Below, in pieces: positions 1-9,289 of a stretch of DNA of 64,000 nt. Where the stretch lies: positions 372,001-436,000 of the forward strand of contig LUZT01000005.1 in NCBI GenBank assembly GCA_001602925.1, in the 5' to 3' direction. The translations under genes and the position numbers were made by a program. How positions within the stretch are numbered: position 1 is the first letter of the stretch; the number at the start of each line of letters is the position of its first letter. The notes under the pieces were generated by a model. That model was not told where the DNA came from, did not search any database, and saw nothing but the letters and a program-made list of their open reading frames with translations. This DNA is from Chlorobiales bacterium Clorobi_01. Its GTDB lineage: Bacteria > Bacteroidota > Chlorobiia > Chlorobiales > Chlorobiaceae.

Positions 1-122
1 GTGAAAATATTGTCGTCGCGGCTGGAATCGATGCGCTGTAAATAATCTGAAATCACCTGCTCACAGGTTAGCTCACCTGAGAGCAGTCTGGACCTGAGGT
101 CCTCGTAACCATGAAACTGCAC
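1..122 (-). CDS. gatA: GatA, Asp/Glu-tRNA amidotransferase subunit A (5' end only)
   Basis: Only the first 40 codons lie in the window; the gene runs off the left edge. Reading from a GTG at 120-122, the peptide starts VQFHGYEDLRSRLLSGELT and goes on with CEQVISDYLQRIDSSRDDN. This matches the N-terminal helical part of GatA, the amidase subunit of the GatCAB complex that converts misacylated Glu-tRNA(Gln) or Asp-tRNA(Asn) to the amidated form. The catalytic Ser-Ser-Lys triad would lie outside the window. It is divergent from uppS across a 254-base spacer. The family call rests on this short N-terminus, so it is good but not certain. Confidence 0.7.
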   Translation of the reverse strand, partial: MQFHGYEDLRSRLLSGELTCEQVISDYLQRIDSSRDDNIF

Positions 123-244
123 GTTTATTCGGCTGGATTATAAATTGAAGATCGTTCATCTGCATGTTGCGGCGGGACAACAACTCCTGCGGATAGAGGG
201 CGCTGCCGGCCGGAAGAGTCCAGGGGGCTCTGCCGCCATTAAGC

Positions 245-273
245 TTGTATAATAATAAATAACTGTCTATAAT
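245..273 (+). promoter_or_regulatory. Candidate sigma-70-type promoter for uppS-bamA
   Basis: A TTGTAT (245-250) and a perfect TATAAT (268-273) are separated by 17 bases in the gatA/uppS divergent spacer, about 100 bases before the uppS start. A second TATAAT lies at 248-253 but has no -35 match at the right distance. The call is based on pattern only. Confidence 0.35.
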
Positions 274-376
274 TCAATTTGATGGAGGTTGCGCGCTTCA
301 AGGATAATAACGAACCCCCTCTAAAAGCCGCGAGTTCCGATGAACAGCATTAACCCTTGGATTTTCCTACTCTTAC

Positions 377-1174
377 ATGCCCCAGTGGTTCACATCGAAA
401 TCTGATCCTGAAGATACCCGAATCCAGGAAACGCTGAAATCATCCTGCGTGCTTCCCCGACATATCAGCATCATCATGGACGGAAACGGCCGGTGGGCGA
501 AAATCAAAGGCAAGTCGCGCATTGCAGGCCATGTGGCTGGTGTTGAATCGGTGAGAGATGTGGTCGAGGCATCCTCGCAACTCGGCATCGAAAACCTGAC
601 GCTGTTCACCTTTTCGATCGAGAACTGGAAAAGACCGAAACCTGAAATTTCGGCCCTGATGAAGCTGCTCATCAAGGTGCTCAGAAAAGAGGCCGTGAAA
701 CTGCTTGAAAACGATATCCGATTGGAGGTCATCGGAGATATGGAGATGATCCCCGATGACGTGCGCAAGACACTCGATGAAACCATAGAGCTGACCAGAA
801 AAAACCGAGGCATGGCCATGACCATCGCCCTGAGCTATAGCGGAAAATGGGACATCACCCAGGCTTGTCGGCACATCGCCCTTCAGGTAAAACAGGGCTC
901 GCTCGATCCCGAAACCATAGATGAAAATCTATTTGCTTCGTATCTTTCAACCGCATCAATGCCTGATCCTGATCTGCTGATACGAACCAGCGGTGAGTAC
1001 CGCATCAGCAACTTTATGCTCTGGCAAAACGCCTATTCCGAAATCATTTTCAGTAACACCCTTTGGCCCGATTTCCGGCGCAACGAATTGTATGAAGCCA
1101 TCCGGGAGTTTCAAAAACGCGAACGGCGGTTTGGCAAGACCAGCGAGCAACTGAAAACCAATGAAGTAGAATAA
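377..1174 (+). CDS. uppS: Undecaprenyl diphosphate synthase (cis-prenyltransferase)
   Basis: This 265-residue protein is a cis-prenyltransferase that condenses isopentenyl-PP onto farnesyl-PP to make the C55 lipid carrier for peptidoglycan and surface glycans. The P-loop MDGNGRW is at residues 34-40, with the catalytic Asp at 35. The C-terminal RTSGEYRISNFMLWQ block supplies the Arg residues that bind the incoming isopentenyl-PP, and AYSEIIF carries the conserved Glu. Its length is normal for the family. bamA follows after 35 bases on the same strand, probably in one transcript. No clear ribosome binding site precedes the ATG. Confidence 0.95.
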   Translation: MPQWFTSKSDPEDTRIQETLKSSCVLPRHISIIMDGNGRWAKIKGKSRIAGHVAGVESVRDVVEASSQLGIENLTLFTFSIENWKRPKPEISALMKLLIKVLRKEAVKLLENDIRLEVIGDMEMIPDDVRKTLDETIELTRKNRGMAMTIALSYSGKWDITQACRHIALQVKQGSLDPETIDENLFASYLSTASMPDPDLLIRTSGEYRISNFMLWQNAYSEIIFSNTLWPDFRRNELYEAIREFQKRERRFGKTSEQLKTNEVE

Positions 1175-1209
1175 CACCGAACTGAACCACAGAACCAATC
1201 AGCCCTTTC

Positions 1210-3726
1210 ATGAAAACGACACCATTTCCACCAGACAGGTTATCAGCACTCCTGATTGTTCTGGCTCTGCTCAACATCCCCTCATCTTCGGTTTTCGCCA
1301 AGGCAAAGCCTTCGGCTCCGGCAAACGGATCCGTTACGGCGCGTCCGGCATCAGCCCCCATACAGGAAACCCGGACGCTCACCGTTCGCGAAATTACTTT
1401 CAGCGGACTTCAGACCATCAAGGAGTCTGAATTGCTCAAAAGCCTGCCCATCAAAATCAATGACCAGATTACTGTCCCGGGTCAGGAGATTCCCGGCGTG
1501 TTGCAATACCTTTGGAATCTGCAATATTTCAGCAATATCCAGATCGAACAAACCGATCTTGGCGGCGGCAACATCAAGCTGACCTTTGTCGTCACCGAGT
1601 TCCCTGTCCTCCAAAGCGTCGAGTTCCAGGGCAATCACAAATTCAAAACAAAGGAGTTGCTGAACACCGCCAATCTGAACCCCGGACGCCGGATAAGCAA
1701 CCAGGAGCTGTTGAACGCCGAGAACAGAATCGAAAAGCAGTATGCAGCGAAAGGCTATCTGACAGCCGGCGCGGAGTACCGCCTCCAGAATACCGGCGAG
1801 AACAAAGTCAAAGCGATCTTTACCATTCACGAAGGCAGCAAGGTTGTCATCGAAAAAATCAGATTCCACGGCAATACAGCTTTCAAAGAGGGCAAACTCC
1901 GGGGAGTTCTCAAAGAGACCACGCAGAACTCATGGTGGCGAAAAATTTTCGGACAGCCCAAACTCGACAAGGACAAGTTCGAGGAGGACAAGAACCTGCT
2001 GGTTGAATTTTATCGCGACAATGGCTATCGCGACGCGCGCATAGTCAAGGACACAATCACCTACACCGGCGACAAAAAAGGGCTTATCCTCGATATTTAC
2101 GTCGAAGAGGGGCCAAAATATCATATCAGGAACATCACCTGGATCGGTAACACCAAGGATTTCGCCACGACCCAGATACTTGACACAACGTTCGGCATCA
2201 AAAACGGTGATCTGTACAGTGCAAAAAAGATTAACGAACGACTGAACTTTTCCCAGGACCATTCGGATGTCAGTTCGCTCTACCTCGACCGGGGTTACCT
2301 CTCATTCAGGACTCAACTCGAAGAGCAGGTAGTACAGCCAAATCAGGTCGATCTGGTCATCACCCTGACCGAAGGCGACCCTTACACGCTGAACATCATC
2401 AACATCAAGGGAAATACCAAAACGAAGGATCACGTCATCCGGCGGGAACTCTATACCGTTCCGGGCGATACCTTCAGCCGGAAGAACGTCGTCAGAAGCA
2501 TCAGGGAGCTCTCGATGCTCAACTATTTCGACCCTGAAACCCTGACACCGGACATCCAGCCGAACCAGAAAAACGATACGGTCGATCTGACCTATAATGT
2601 GACAGAACGGCAGACCGATACCTTCAACGCTGCCATCGGCTACAGCGCATCGAGCGGCGGCACCGGATCTCTTGGCCTGACCTTCAACAACTTCTCGTTC
2701 GGAGACCTCTTCAATCCGTCAGCATACCGGCCACTGCCTCACGGCGACGGACAGAGACTTGCCGTGCAATGGCAGTTCGGATCGAACAATTATCGAACCC
2801 TTTCGCTGTCAGCAAGCGATCCTTGGGCGTTCGGCACCCATACCTCCCTGGGCTTCACCGCATTCAAAACCAAGCAGAGCTACGATCTGACCAATGATGG
2901 AGTCGATGACGCCACGAAAACAATCAACCAGTACGGCGCTAACATCACCATCGGAAGAAGACTCACCTGGCCAGACGACTATTTCGCTATCAGCTGGCGC
3001 CTGGGTTACCTGCATACCAAGGGCGGCTTCGTCAGCTTCCTCAACGAGACGGATGCGCCTGAGGAGGCCGAGGAGTTCTCGATCACCCAGACAATCAGCA
3101 GAAACAGTATCGACAACCCGATCTATCCGCGACATGGAAGCAAAAACGTCTTTACCGCTCAGCTGGCTGGAGGCGTGTTACCCGGAACGATCAACTTCTA
3201 CAAACTGATCGGAACAACAAGCTGGTTTTTCCCGGTATCGAAAGACCTGATCGTCAACGTATCCGCACAGCAGGGATACCTCGACACCTTCAGCAAAGAT
3301 GACTATATCCCCTACACGAACTATTTCTATATGGGCGGCAGTGGTATGTCGTCCCTGCCGACCATCCCGCTCCGGGGCTATCCTGACCACAGCCTCGGTC
3401 AGCAGTTCGAGGGTGAAACCGATCTGTACGGAGGCAGAATCTATTCTAAATTCACCACCGAGCTTCGCTACCCGCTGACGCTCAGCCCTTCGGCGAGCAT
3501 CTACGCACTGGTTTTTGCAGAAGCGGGTAATCTCTGGGCTGATGCGTCGACCTTCGACCTGACCGATCTGAAAAAATCAGCCGGTATCGGTCTGAGGCTC
3601 TACCTGCCTATCATCGGCCAGATCGGTATCGACTACGGTTACGGGTTTGACTCCGCTCCATCAGAACCGGATAAAAAGTCTCAGGGCTGGAACTTCACCT
3701 TCTCGTTCGGTCAGCCCAACGACTGA
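1210..3726 (+). CDS. bamA: BamA outer-membrane beta-barrel assembly protein (Omp85)
   Basis: This 838-residue Omp85 protein inserts beta-barrel proteins into the outer membrane. A signal peptide covers about residues 1-30 (hydrophobic LSALLIVLALLNIPSSSVFA). About five POTRA repeats follow from residue 55 to 430, seen as recurring 'F.GN..' strands such as VEFQGNHKFKTKELL and IRFHGNTAFKEGKL. The C-terminal half is a membrane barrel. PLRGYPD near residue 720 is the loop-6 (V/I)RGF motif in an LRGY variant. The protein ends FSFGQPND, so the usual terminal aromatic residue is not the last one. It is followed directly by a strong terminator. Confidence 0.95.
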   Translation: MKTTPFPPDRLSALLIVLALLNIPSSSVFAKAKPSAPANGSVTARPASAPIQETRTLTVREITFSGLQTIKESELLKSLPIKINDQITVPGQEIPGVLQYLWNLQYFSNIQIEQTDLGGGNIKLTFVVTEFPVLQSVEFQGNHKFKTKELLNTANLNPGRRISNQELLNAENRIEKQYAAKGYLTAGAEYRLQNTGENKVKAIFTIHEGSKVVIEKIRFHGNTAFKEGKLRGVLKETTQNSWWRKIFGQPKLDKDKFEEDKNLLVEFYRDNGYRDARIVKDTITYTGDKKGLILDIYVEEGPKYHIRNITWIGNTKDFATTQILDTTFGIKNGDLYSAKKINERLNFSQDHSDVSSLYLDRGYLSFRTQLEEQVVQPNQVDLVITLTEGDPYTLNIINIKGNTKTKDHVIRRELYTVPGDTFSRKNVVRSIRELSMLNYFDPETLTPDIQPNQKNDTVDLTYNVTERQTDTFNAAIGYSASSGGTGSLGLTFNNFSFGDLFNPSAYRPLPHGDGQRLAVQWQFGSNNYRTLSLSASDPWAFGTHTSLGFTAFKTKQSYDLTNDGVDDATKTINQYGANITIGRRLTWPDDYFAISWRLGYLHTKGGFVSFLNETDAPEEAEEFSITQTISRNSIDNPIYPRHGSKNVFTAQLAGGVLPGTINFYKLIGTTSWFFPVSKDLIVNVSAQQGYLDTFSKDDYIPYTNYFYMGGSGMSSLPTIPLRGYPDHSLGQQFEGETDLYGGRIYSKFTTELRYPLTLSPSASIYALVFAEAGNLWADASTFDLTDLKKSAGIGLRLYLPIIGQIGIDYGYGFDSAPSEPDKKSQGWNFTFSFGQPND

Positions 3727-3746
3727 CCGCTCTTTTCTGGAAACTG

Positions 3747-3786
3747 AAAAAGCCATGACTAAAAAGTTTTTAGTCATGGCTTTTTT
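3747..3786. terminator. Rho-independent terminator after bamA, probably bidirectional
   Basis: A near-perfect inverted repeat has arms AAAAGCCATGACTAAAAA and TTTTTAGTCATGGCTTTTTT with almost no loop. It gives a T-run on both strands and lies between the convergent bamA and the BFN/UVR gene. Confidence 0.85.
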
Positions 3787-3824
3787 ATGGCTCCGAAAGG
3801 ATTTGGCGTGTACGCTAATGGAGG

Positions 3825-4436
3825 CTACGCATCACCTTCACCGCCCTTCCTGAGACGCGAAAGCTCGTCTCTTATTCGCGCCGCCTCCTCGTAATCCTCA
3901 CGGTTGATCGCATCTTCGAGCTTGCTGCTCAGCTCTGCCTCAACCGATTCACCCTTGGCGGGTTCATCCTCACCCTCGTGCTCGACAAGCTCTTCAACGG
4001 AAGCCTGCTCTTCATCTTCTTTCTGACGCTCTTCGACAATGCCTGCTTCGTTCATGATCTCTTCCGAAACGAAAATCGGAGCACTGAAACGAACCGCTAT
4101 GGCAATGGCATCGCTCGGCCTCGCATCAATTTCATGCACCACTCCCCCCATCTCGCAGATAACTTTCGCATAAAAGGTTTCGTTGTGCAGTTCATCAATG
4201 AACACTTCATTGACATGAAGATCGAAAGCATCGGCAACTTGCTTGAACAGGTCATGAGTGAACGGACGAGGCGGCTTTATGTTTTCGAGCTTGAGCGCAA
4301 TAGCCTGGGCCTCGAACCCACCAATAATGATAGGCAATTTGCGTTTGCCTTCTACTTCATAAAGAATCAGGGCGTAGGCGCCGTTGGTATGCGGACTCGT
4401 TGACAATCCGAGAATATCAACCTGAAGTTTGTGCAT
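3825..4436 (-). CDS. Bifunctional nuclease (DUF151) domain protein with C-terminal UVR motif
   Basis: This protein has 203 residues. Residues 1-130 form a BFN/DUF151 domain (VDILGLSTSPHTNGAYALIL, then LPIIIGGFEAQAIAL, and the diagnostic IDARPSDAIAIAVRF). An acidic linker follows, then a UvrB/UvrC-type helical hairpin at about 163-198 (LEDAINREDYEEAARIRDEL). In plants and bacteria the BFN domain has been linked to nuclease activity, but the cellular role of the BFN-UVR form is not established. It is convergent with bamA and shares its terminator. Start ATG at 4434-4436. Confidence 0.85.
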   Translation of the reverse strand: MHKLQVDILGLSTSPHTNGAYALILYEVEGKRKLPIIIGGFEAQAIALKLENIKPPRPFTHDLFKQVADAFDLHVNEVFIDELHNETFYAKVICEMGGVVHEIDARPSDAIAIAVRFSAPIFVSEEIMNEAGIVEERQKEDEEQASVEELVEHEGEDEPAKGESVEAELSSKLEDAINREDYEEAARIRDELSRLRKGGEGDA

Positions 4437-4652
4437 AATGTCAGGAACAGTTATCGTTTCAACGGAAGCGGTGTTATGCCGTGAGTCTGTAACGAAAAAG
4501 TACTGTTAAACATTTCTCAATCAAAGAGGAGCGCTTCTATTTATTTGTCGGCGTGAACCTTAAGGGCCGCCTCTGCAGAGCAAACAGCCTAAAGGGAACG
4601 ACCCGCCGGAACAGGAAGCCGCATGCTTGAAGATGAGCTTCTTCACGACAAC

Positions 4653-4679
4653 AAAAAAGCCGCGTATTGCGGCTTTTTT
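4653..4679 (-). terminator. Rho-independent terminator after tRNA-Leu
   Basis: The stem AAAAAAGCCGC/GCGGCTTTTTT has a 5-base loop and lies 7 bases beyond the 3' end of tRNA-Leu on the minus strand. It closes the unit COX24-type gene - tRNA-Lys - tRNA-Leu. Confidence 0.85.
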
Positions 4680-4686
4680 GTTTATG

Positions 4687-4768
4687 TGCCCGAGAGGAGA
4701 TTCGAACTCCTACACCTAACGGCGCCACCCCCTCAAGATGGTGTGTCTACCAATTCCACCACTCGGGC
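4687..4768 (-). tRNA. tRNA-Leu (anticodon GAG)
   Basis: The acceptor stem GCCCGAG pairs with CTCGGGC. The long variable arm is typical of class II tRNAs. The anticodon loop TTGAGGG reads GAG, and the T arm GGAGTTCGAATCTCC is intact. CCA is not encoded. It lies 37 bases downstream of tRNA-Lys on the minus strand. Confidence 0.95.
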
Positions 4769-4805
4769 ATTTTGCATGTATTTCAGGGAACAAATTTGTA
4801 CCCAG

Positions 4806-4878
4806 TGAGAATAGAAGGACTCGAACCTTCGACCCACTGCTTAAAAGGCAGTTGCTCTACCGACTGAGCTATATTCTC
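4806..4878 (-). tRNA. tRNA-Lys (anticodon TTT)
   Basis: The acceptor stem GAGAATA pairs with TATTCTC. The D arm is AGCTCAGTCGGTAGAGC. The anticodon stem-loop ACTGC-CTTTTAA-GCAGT gives anticodon TTT. CCA is not encoded. It lies 27 bases after the stop codon of the small ribosomal protein gene. Confidence 0.96.
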
Positions 4879-4905
4879 AACCAAGCTTCACGGCTTTTTA
4901 CAAGC

Positions 4906-5013
4906 CTACTTGTTCTGGTACCGCAAACGCTTTTTGTGCCTGTTCTTACGGCGCATCTTTTTGCGTTTGTGTACTGCCATTTTATGGCGTTTTCTTTTTT
5001 TTCCGCAGGGCAT
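4906..5013 (-). CDS. AURKAIP1/COX24-domain small basic protein (probable ribosomal subunit protein)
   Basis: This 35-residue, Lys/Arg-rich protein starts MPCGKKRKRHKMAVHKRKKM and ends in RLRYQNK. The KRKRHKMAxHKRKK...RKNRHKK pattern matches the AURKAIP1/COX24 (DUF1713) family, known from Bacteroidetes/Chlorobi and related to mitochondrial small-subunit proteins. AGGAAAG stands about 14 bases before the ATG at 5011-5013, and an internal ATG at codon 12 is an alternative start. It lies downstream of rho and is followed by two tRNAs and a terminator on the same strand. It is easily missed because of its size. Confidence 0.8.
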   Translation of the reverse strand: MPCGKKRKRHKMAVHKRKKMRRKNRHKKRLRYQNK

Positions 5014-5178
5014 GAATAGTAAATTCTTTCCTTTGTTTTAGAAGGCAGGTAATATAGGGCCTCAAGAGAATTCTTCCAAATTAAAAATACCTGAGGACAC
5101 TTTTACTCCGGAAGCAGCCGCAAGTTGAATCCGATGGGCCAATTCGACAGATTCGCAGAATCAGCCCGATCAATCAGG

Positions 5179-6468
5179 TCAGGCATTCATGTACTTGAAG
5201 AACTCCTTGTTATCCTTGGTTTCAACGATTTTCTCGCGCATGAACTCCATACATTCGATGGGGTTCTTGTCGCCGAGGTATTTCCGAAGCAGCCAGGTAC
5301 GCGACAGCTCTTCCTGGGTAAACAGCAGCTCCTCTTTACGGGTTCCCGAGCGGAGAATGTCGATGGCCGGAAAGATTCTGCGCTCCGAAAGACGCCGGTC
5401 GAGCACAAGTTCCATGTTACCGGTACCTTTGAACTCTTCGAAGATGACATCATCCATGCGCGAACCGGTATCGACCAGCGCCGTGGCGATAATGGTCAGA
5501 CTGCCCCCCTCCTCGATATTTCGCGCCGCGCCGAAAAAGCGCTTCGGCTTGGTGAGCGCGTTGGCGTCGATACCACCGGAGAGAATCTTGCCGGAATGCG
5601 GAATGATGGTGTTGTGCGCGCGGGCGAGTCTGGTGATAGAGTCGAGCAGAATCACCACGTCGTGACCAACCTCAACCAGCCTCTTGGCCTTTTCAAGCAC
5701 CATGTCGGCCACCTGCACGTGCCGCTCCGGATCCTCATCGAAGGTCGAGCTGACCACCTCCGCTTCCACGCTGCGAGCCATGTCGGTCACCTCCTCCGGA
5801 CGCTCGTCGATGAGCAGCACGATGAGATAAACCTCCGGATGGTTTTTGATGATGGCGTTGGCGATCATCTGCAACAGAATGGTTTTACCGGTCTTCGGCT
5901 GGGCGACGATCAGGCCGCGCTGGCCTTTGCCGATGGGCGTGAAAATATCCATGATGCGCCCGGAGTACTCGTTCTGGCGGGTTTCGAGCTTGAGACGCGA
6001 ATGGGGAAAGAGCGGCGTCAGGTTCTCAAAGAAAGGACGCTCGCGGGTCACTTCGGGATCCTTTCCGTTGATTGTGTTGATCTTCAGCAGCGCAAAGAAG
6101 CGCTCCCCCTCTTTCGGTGCCCTGACCTGACCGGAGACGGTGTCGCCGGTTCGCATGTTGAAACGCTTGATCTGTGAGGGAGAAACGTAGATGTCGTCGG
6201 GGGAAGAGAGGTAGTTGTAGTTTGAGGATCGCAGGAAACCGTAGCCTTCGGGTATAACCTGCAACACTCCGGTATTGACCATTACCTGTCCACTCTCGGA
6301 ATCAGGATTTTTCAGGGACTGCGCCTCGATAATCTTGTAGATTAACTCCTCCTTCCGAAAACCGGCGGTAATCACGCCAAGCTCTTTGGCGATGGCATTG
6401 AGTTCATGAACCTTTTTCTTCTGGAGTGCATTGATGTCCAGGCCTTTGGATACCGAATTGTTCGACAT
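5179..6468 (-). CDS. rho: Transcription termination factor Rho
   Basis: This 429-residue hexameric RNA-dependent ATPase ends transcription at Rho sites. An N-terminal SAP-like Rho_N helix bundle ([17 protein letters not shown]) is followed by the cold-shock RNA-binding fold ([17 protein letters not shown]). The RecA-type motor has Walker [11 protein letters not shown], Walker [16 protein letters not shown] and the [10 protein letters not shown] segment. Its length is close to that of the E. coli protein, with no large insertion. About 290 bases upstream, before folC, and about 165 bases downstream appear non-coding. Confidence 0.97.
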   Translation of the reverse strand: MSNNSVSKGLDINALQKKKVHELNAIAKELGVITAGFRKEELIYKIIEAQSLKNPDSESGQVMVNTGVLQVIPEGYGFLRSSNYNYLSSPDDIYVSPSQIKRFNMRTGDTVSGQVRAPKEGERFFALLKINTINGKDPEVTRERPFFENLTPLFPHSRLKLETRQNEYSGRIMDIFTPIGKGQRGLIVAQPKTGKTILLQMIANAIIKNHPEVYLIVLLIDERPEEVTDMARSVEAEVVSSTFDEDPERHVQVADMVLEKAKRLVEVGHDVVILLDSITRLARAHNTIIPHSGKILSGGIDANALTKPKRFFGAARNIEEGGSLTIIATALVDTGSRMDDVIFEEFKGTGNMELVLDRRLSERRIFPAIDILRSGTRKEELLFTQEELSRTWLLRKYLGDKNPIECMEFMREKIVETKDNKEFFKYMNA

Positions 6469-6758
6469 TGTTGATTGGTCAACGCTTAATGGTTAAGTAT
6501 GCAGTAAAAGAACTGCCTCATGCGTAATCACTGAGGAGAAACAACGGGATCATCGTCGATGGCCGCCGGATATGGTGAATGACACCTTCGATCCTGTAGG
6601 AAGCGACATGAAAATGAGAAAAGAAGCCGTATGAGGTAAGATGGTATGTAATGAAACCGGTATTTACCAGGAGAACCGCCAGCGGAAGGCTCCTGCCTTG
6701 GCTGGAGAATCTCAGAGGTCAACACGAATATAAAATATTTTATGTAAAAACAGATGAA

Positions 6759-8066
6759 TCATATCGTGCCGGCCGATGCGCCCGGTGAACGAAACCGCTC
6801 CATCGCCGCCACCTCTCCGGAAAGATAGAAAGAACCAGTCACCAGAATCATATCTTCGGGTTCGACGCGCTGATCGAGAAATTCCAGCGCCTCGGCAGCC
6901 GAGTGGCGCGAGCTGACATGCTGCGCCCCAGCTTCCGCGCACAACCGCTCGAGCACCTCCGCTTGGAGACTCCGCTCCACCGGCAGCTCCACAGCGACAA
7001 TTTCGTCGGCAACCGGCGCGATATGGTGAACGATACCGGCAGCATCCTTGTCGGCCGCGACGCCAATAATCACGTACAGGAAGCGGAAGCAGTTTCGAAG
7101 CTCCAGAATCGACTGCGCGGTTTTCTGCATCCCTTCCGGATTGTGGGAGACATCAAGCATCACCGCCGGTTTGTCCGCGATTCGTTCCAGGCGCGCCCGG
7201 TAACCCGAAGCGCCAAGCCTTGCCAGCCCATCATCGATATGCTCCCACGAGATACCCTCGGAACGGGCGGCCATGACGGCAAGGCAAACGTTCGGCGCAT
7301 GGAATGAGCCGGTGAGCGCAGCCCGAAACTGCCGCGACTCGCCACCATCGAGCGAAATTCGCAGGGCGAGAGCGCCCGGACAAACCTCCTCCACCGACCA
7401 CTCCGCCTCCCGCTCGACCTGATGCAGCTCCGCGCCCGCCGCTTCGGCGGCCTCGCGGATCGGCGCGAACGCCTCGCCCGCTTCCGGCACGGCGGTGAAA
7501 ACGCGCGAGCACCGCTTGATGATCGCCGCCTTCTCGGCGGCTATTTCGCGAAGGCTCCCGCCGAGCCACTCGGTGTGATCCATCCCGATGCTCGGAATGA
7601 TCACAATCTCCGGTTGCACGACATTGGTCGCATCGAGCCGCCCCCCCATGCCGGTTTCGATCACCGCGGCATCGACTCCTTCGTCGGCGAAAAAGGCAAA
7701 CGCCATCGCCGTGGTCGCCTCGAAAAAGGTCGCGCCCGTTTCGAGCACCGCCGGTTGCAGCTTTGTACAGTATTCAGCGACTCGCTCCTGGCCAATCTGC
7801 TGGCCATCGATGCGGATCCGCTCTGTGAAATCGACCAGATGCGGCGAGGTGAACAGGCCGGTTTTGCGGCCCGAGGCGCTGAAAATCGAAGCAACGCACG
7901 AAGCTACCGTGCCCTTGCCGTTGGTGCCGGCGACATGCACAATGGTACCGAGTTTGCGCTCCGGATGGCCGAGCGCGTCGAGCAGCGCTTCGATACGTTC
8001 GAGGCCGGGTTTGATGCCGAAACGGTGAAGGGGAAACAGGAAATCGATAGCTTGCTGGTAATCCAC
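6759..8066 (-). CDS. folC: Folylpolyglutamate synthase / dihydrofolate synthase
   Basis: This 435-residue Mur-ligase-fold enzyme adds glutamate to dihydropteroate and/or folates. It has the P-loop HVAGTNGKGTVAS at about 44-56, GLFTSPHLVDFTERIRIDG in the folate-binding region, and ETGMGGRLDATN carrying the conserved Asp. SHNPEGM marks the C-terminal ligase domain. The start appears to be GTG at 8064-8066 (MDYQQAIDFLFPLHRFG), which fits the family N-terminus. It follows ruvA by 6 bases on the same strand. Confidence 0.93.
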   Translation of the reverse strand: MDYQQAIDFLFPLHRFGIKPGLERIEALLDALGHPERKLGTIVHVAGTNGKGTVASCVASIFSASGRKTGLFTSPHLVDFTERIRIDGQQIGQERVAEYCTKLQPAVLETGATFFEATTAMAFAFFADEGVDAAVIETGMGGRLDATNVVQPEIVIIPSIGMDHTEWLGGSLREIAAEKAAIIKRCSRVFTAVPEAGEAFAPIREAAEAAGAELHQVEREAEWSVEEVCPGALALRISLDGGESRQFRAALTGSFHAPNVCLAVMAARSEGISWEHIDDGLARLGASGYRARLERIADKPAVMLDVSHNPEGMQKTAQSILELRNCFRFLYVIIGVAADKDAAGIVHHIAPVADEIVAVELPVERSLQAEVLERLCAEAGAQHVSSRHSAAEALEFLDQRVEPEDMILVTGSFYLSGEVAAMERFRSPGASAGTI

Positions 8067-8072
8067 AGTGAC

Positions 8073-8678
8073 TCAGGAGTTGTTGTGAATAGCGGTGAGA
8101 GCAGCCCTGACAACCTCTTCGACCGACAAGCCGGGAGAAGTCTCCAGAATGCCCGAAATGGCTTTCTGAGCCGCTGGCTTCGGAAAACCGAGCGTCATGA
8201 GCGCCGCCAGGGCATCTTCGTTCAGTTGGAGAGCTTGAGGCGCACCCGCCGTTTTGCCGCTTGCCGCTGGCTGGATTTTGAGAATCTTGTCCCTCAGTTC
8301 GAGAATAATGCGGGAGGCGGTTTTTTTGCCCACACCGGTAATGCCGTAAAGGGTTTCCGGACGATTGGCGACAATCGCTTCCTGGATTTCGCCAACGCTC
8401 AGACCCGACAGCACAGCCATCGCCAGCTTCGGTCCGACTCCGCCGATGGTAAGCAGCAGGCGGAAAAGCTGAAGCTCCTCTTCGTCGAGAAAACCGAAAA
8501 GTTGCTGAAGATCCTCGCGAACGTAGTGATGGGTAAAGAGACGAACCTGGCTCCCCTCCGGGGGCAGGCGGCGGCTCGTGCCGGACGAGATGTGCAGCAG
8601 GTACCCGATGCCGGATACCTCGACAACCGCCTCCTCACGGGAGACCGTTACCAGCTCACCTCTCAAAAATGCGAACAT
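8073..8678 (-). CDS. ruvA: Holliday junction branch-migration protein RuvA
   Basis: RuvA tetramers bind four-way junctions and recruit the RuvB motor. I place the start at the ATG giving MFAFLRGELVTVSREEAVVE, since the family begins this way; the 6 extra codons upstream need a TTG. The resulting 201 residues are normal for the family. An N-terminal OB fold (residues 1-62) is followed by two helix-hairpin-helix motifs (GVGPKLAMAVLSG and GVGKKTASRIILELRDK), a linker and the C-terminal RuvB-binding domain (DALAALMTLGFPKPAAQKAI). folC follows immediately. Confidence 0.95.
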   Translation of the reverse strand: MFAFLRGELVTVSREEAVVEVSGIGYLLHISSGTSRRLPPEGSQVRLFTHHYVREDLQQLFGFLDEEELQLFRLLLTIGGVGPKLAMAVLSGLSVGEIQEAIVANRPETLYGITGVGKKTASRIILELRDKILKIQPAASGKTAGAPQALQLNEDALAALMTLGFPKPAAQKAISGILETSPGLSVEEVVRAALTAIHNNS

Positions 8679-8802
8679 GATGAATGGGATGGACAATACC
8701 CGGTTTGCGAACTCTCAGCGCCTGCAAAGCACCAGCTGCTGGCCGGGTATGACTGAATATGAAGCATCGTCCGCTCGCGGCACGCTTGCGGATGCCAGAT
8801 GA

Positions 8803-9081
8803 TCAGCCGACAGTCGGCGTGTAGTTGTTGAGCGCTTTGGTCAGCTGTGCTTTCTTGCGCGACGCCTTGTTGGCATGGATGTAGCGCTTCACGCCAAGCC
8901 TGTCGAGCTTCTGCACGGCAGCCTTGTATGCCGCCTCGACTTCACTCTTCGCGGCATTGGCATCGATCAGCTTCTGCATGTTTTTCAAAACGCCCTTGAG
9001 TTCTTTTTTACGGGCACGGTTCCTTTCATTTCTGCGCGCTGCCTGTCTGAGTCTTTTTTCGGCTGATTTGTGTAGAGGCAT
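8803..9081 (-). CDS. rpsT: 30S ribosomal protein S20
   Basis: This 92-residue basic three-helix protein binds 16S rRNA. It shows the family N-terminus [20 protein letters not shown] and the C-terminal region [20 protein letters not shown]. It stands alone, 124 bases before ruvA on the same strand and divergent from the sugar-phosphate mutase across about 210 bases of spacer. Confidence 0.97.
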   Translation of the reverse strand: MPLHKSAEKRLRQAARRNERNRARKKELKGVLKNMQKLIDANAAKSEVEAAYKAAVQKLDRLGVKRYIHANKASRKKAQLTKALNNYTPTVG

Positions 9082-9289
9082 AACCTTGTGCTGTTATAAT
9101 ATCTTGTTAAGAGTGTGCGGTATCCGCAACAAAAGGCATGTAATATACGAACCCGCCTCGAAAATTAAAAAATATCGAAACAAATTATTGACAGAATCCG
9201 CCAGACGGACGAGCAGGCTTCGGTGGTTTTTTCTGTATATTCCCGCAACAAAACAGCATATCACTGTCAACTCTCACGATTATAAGCCA

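Noticed and set aside
282-353. Possible short leader peptide starting MEVARFKDN before uppS
   Set aside because: It has no family match, no clear ribosome binding site and no attenuator structure.
4537-5019. Small open frames across the tRNA region
   Set aside because: They run through two clear tRNAs and a terminator; only the 35-codon COX24-type gene on the minus strand has family support.
5125-6177. A 350-codon open frame antisense to rho
   Set aside because: It mirrors rho codon bias and shows no recognisable domain. The same effect gives long antisense frames at 7422-8756, 9422-10753, 27155-28591 and 31922-33349 opposite well-supported genes.
9188-9240. TTGACA followed by TGTATAT before the sugar-phosphate mutase
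   Set aside because: The spacing is about 40 bases, far from the 16-18 needed for a sigma-70 promoter.
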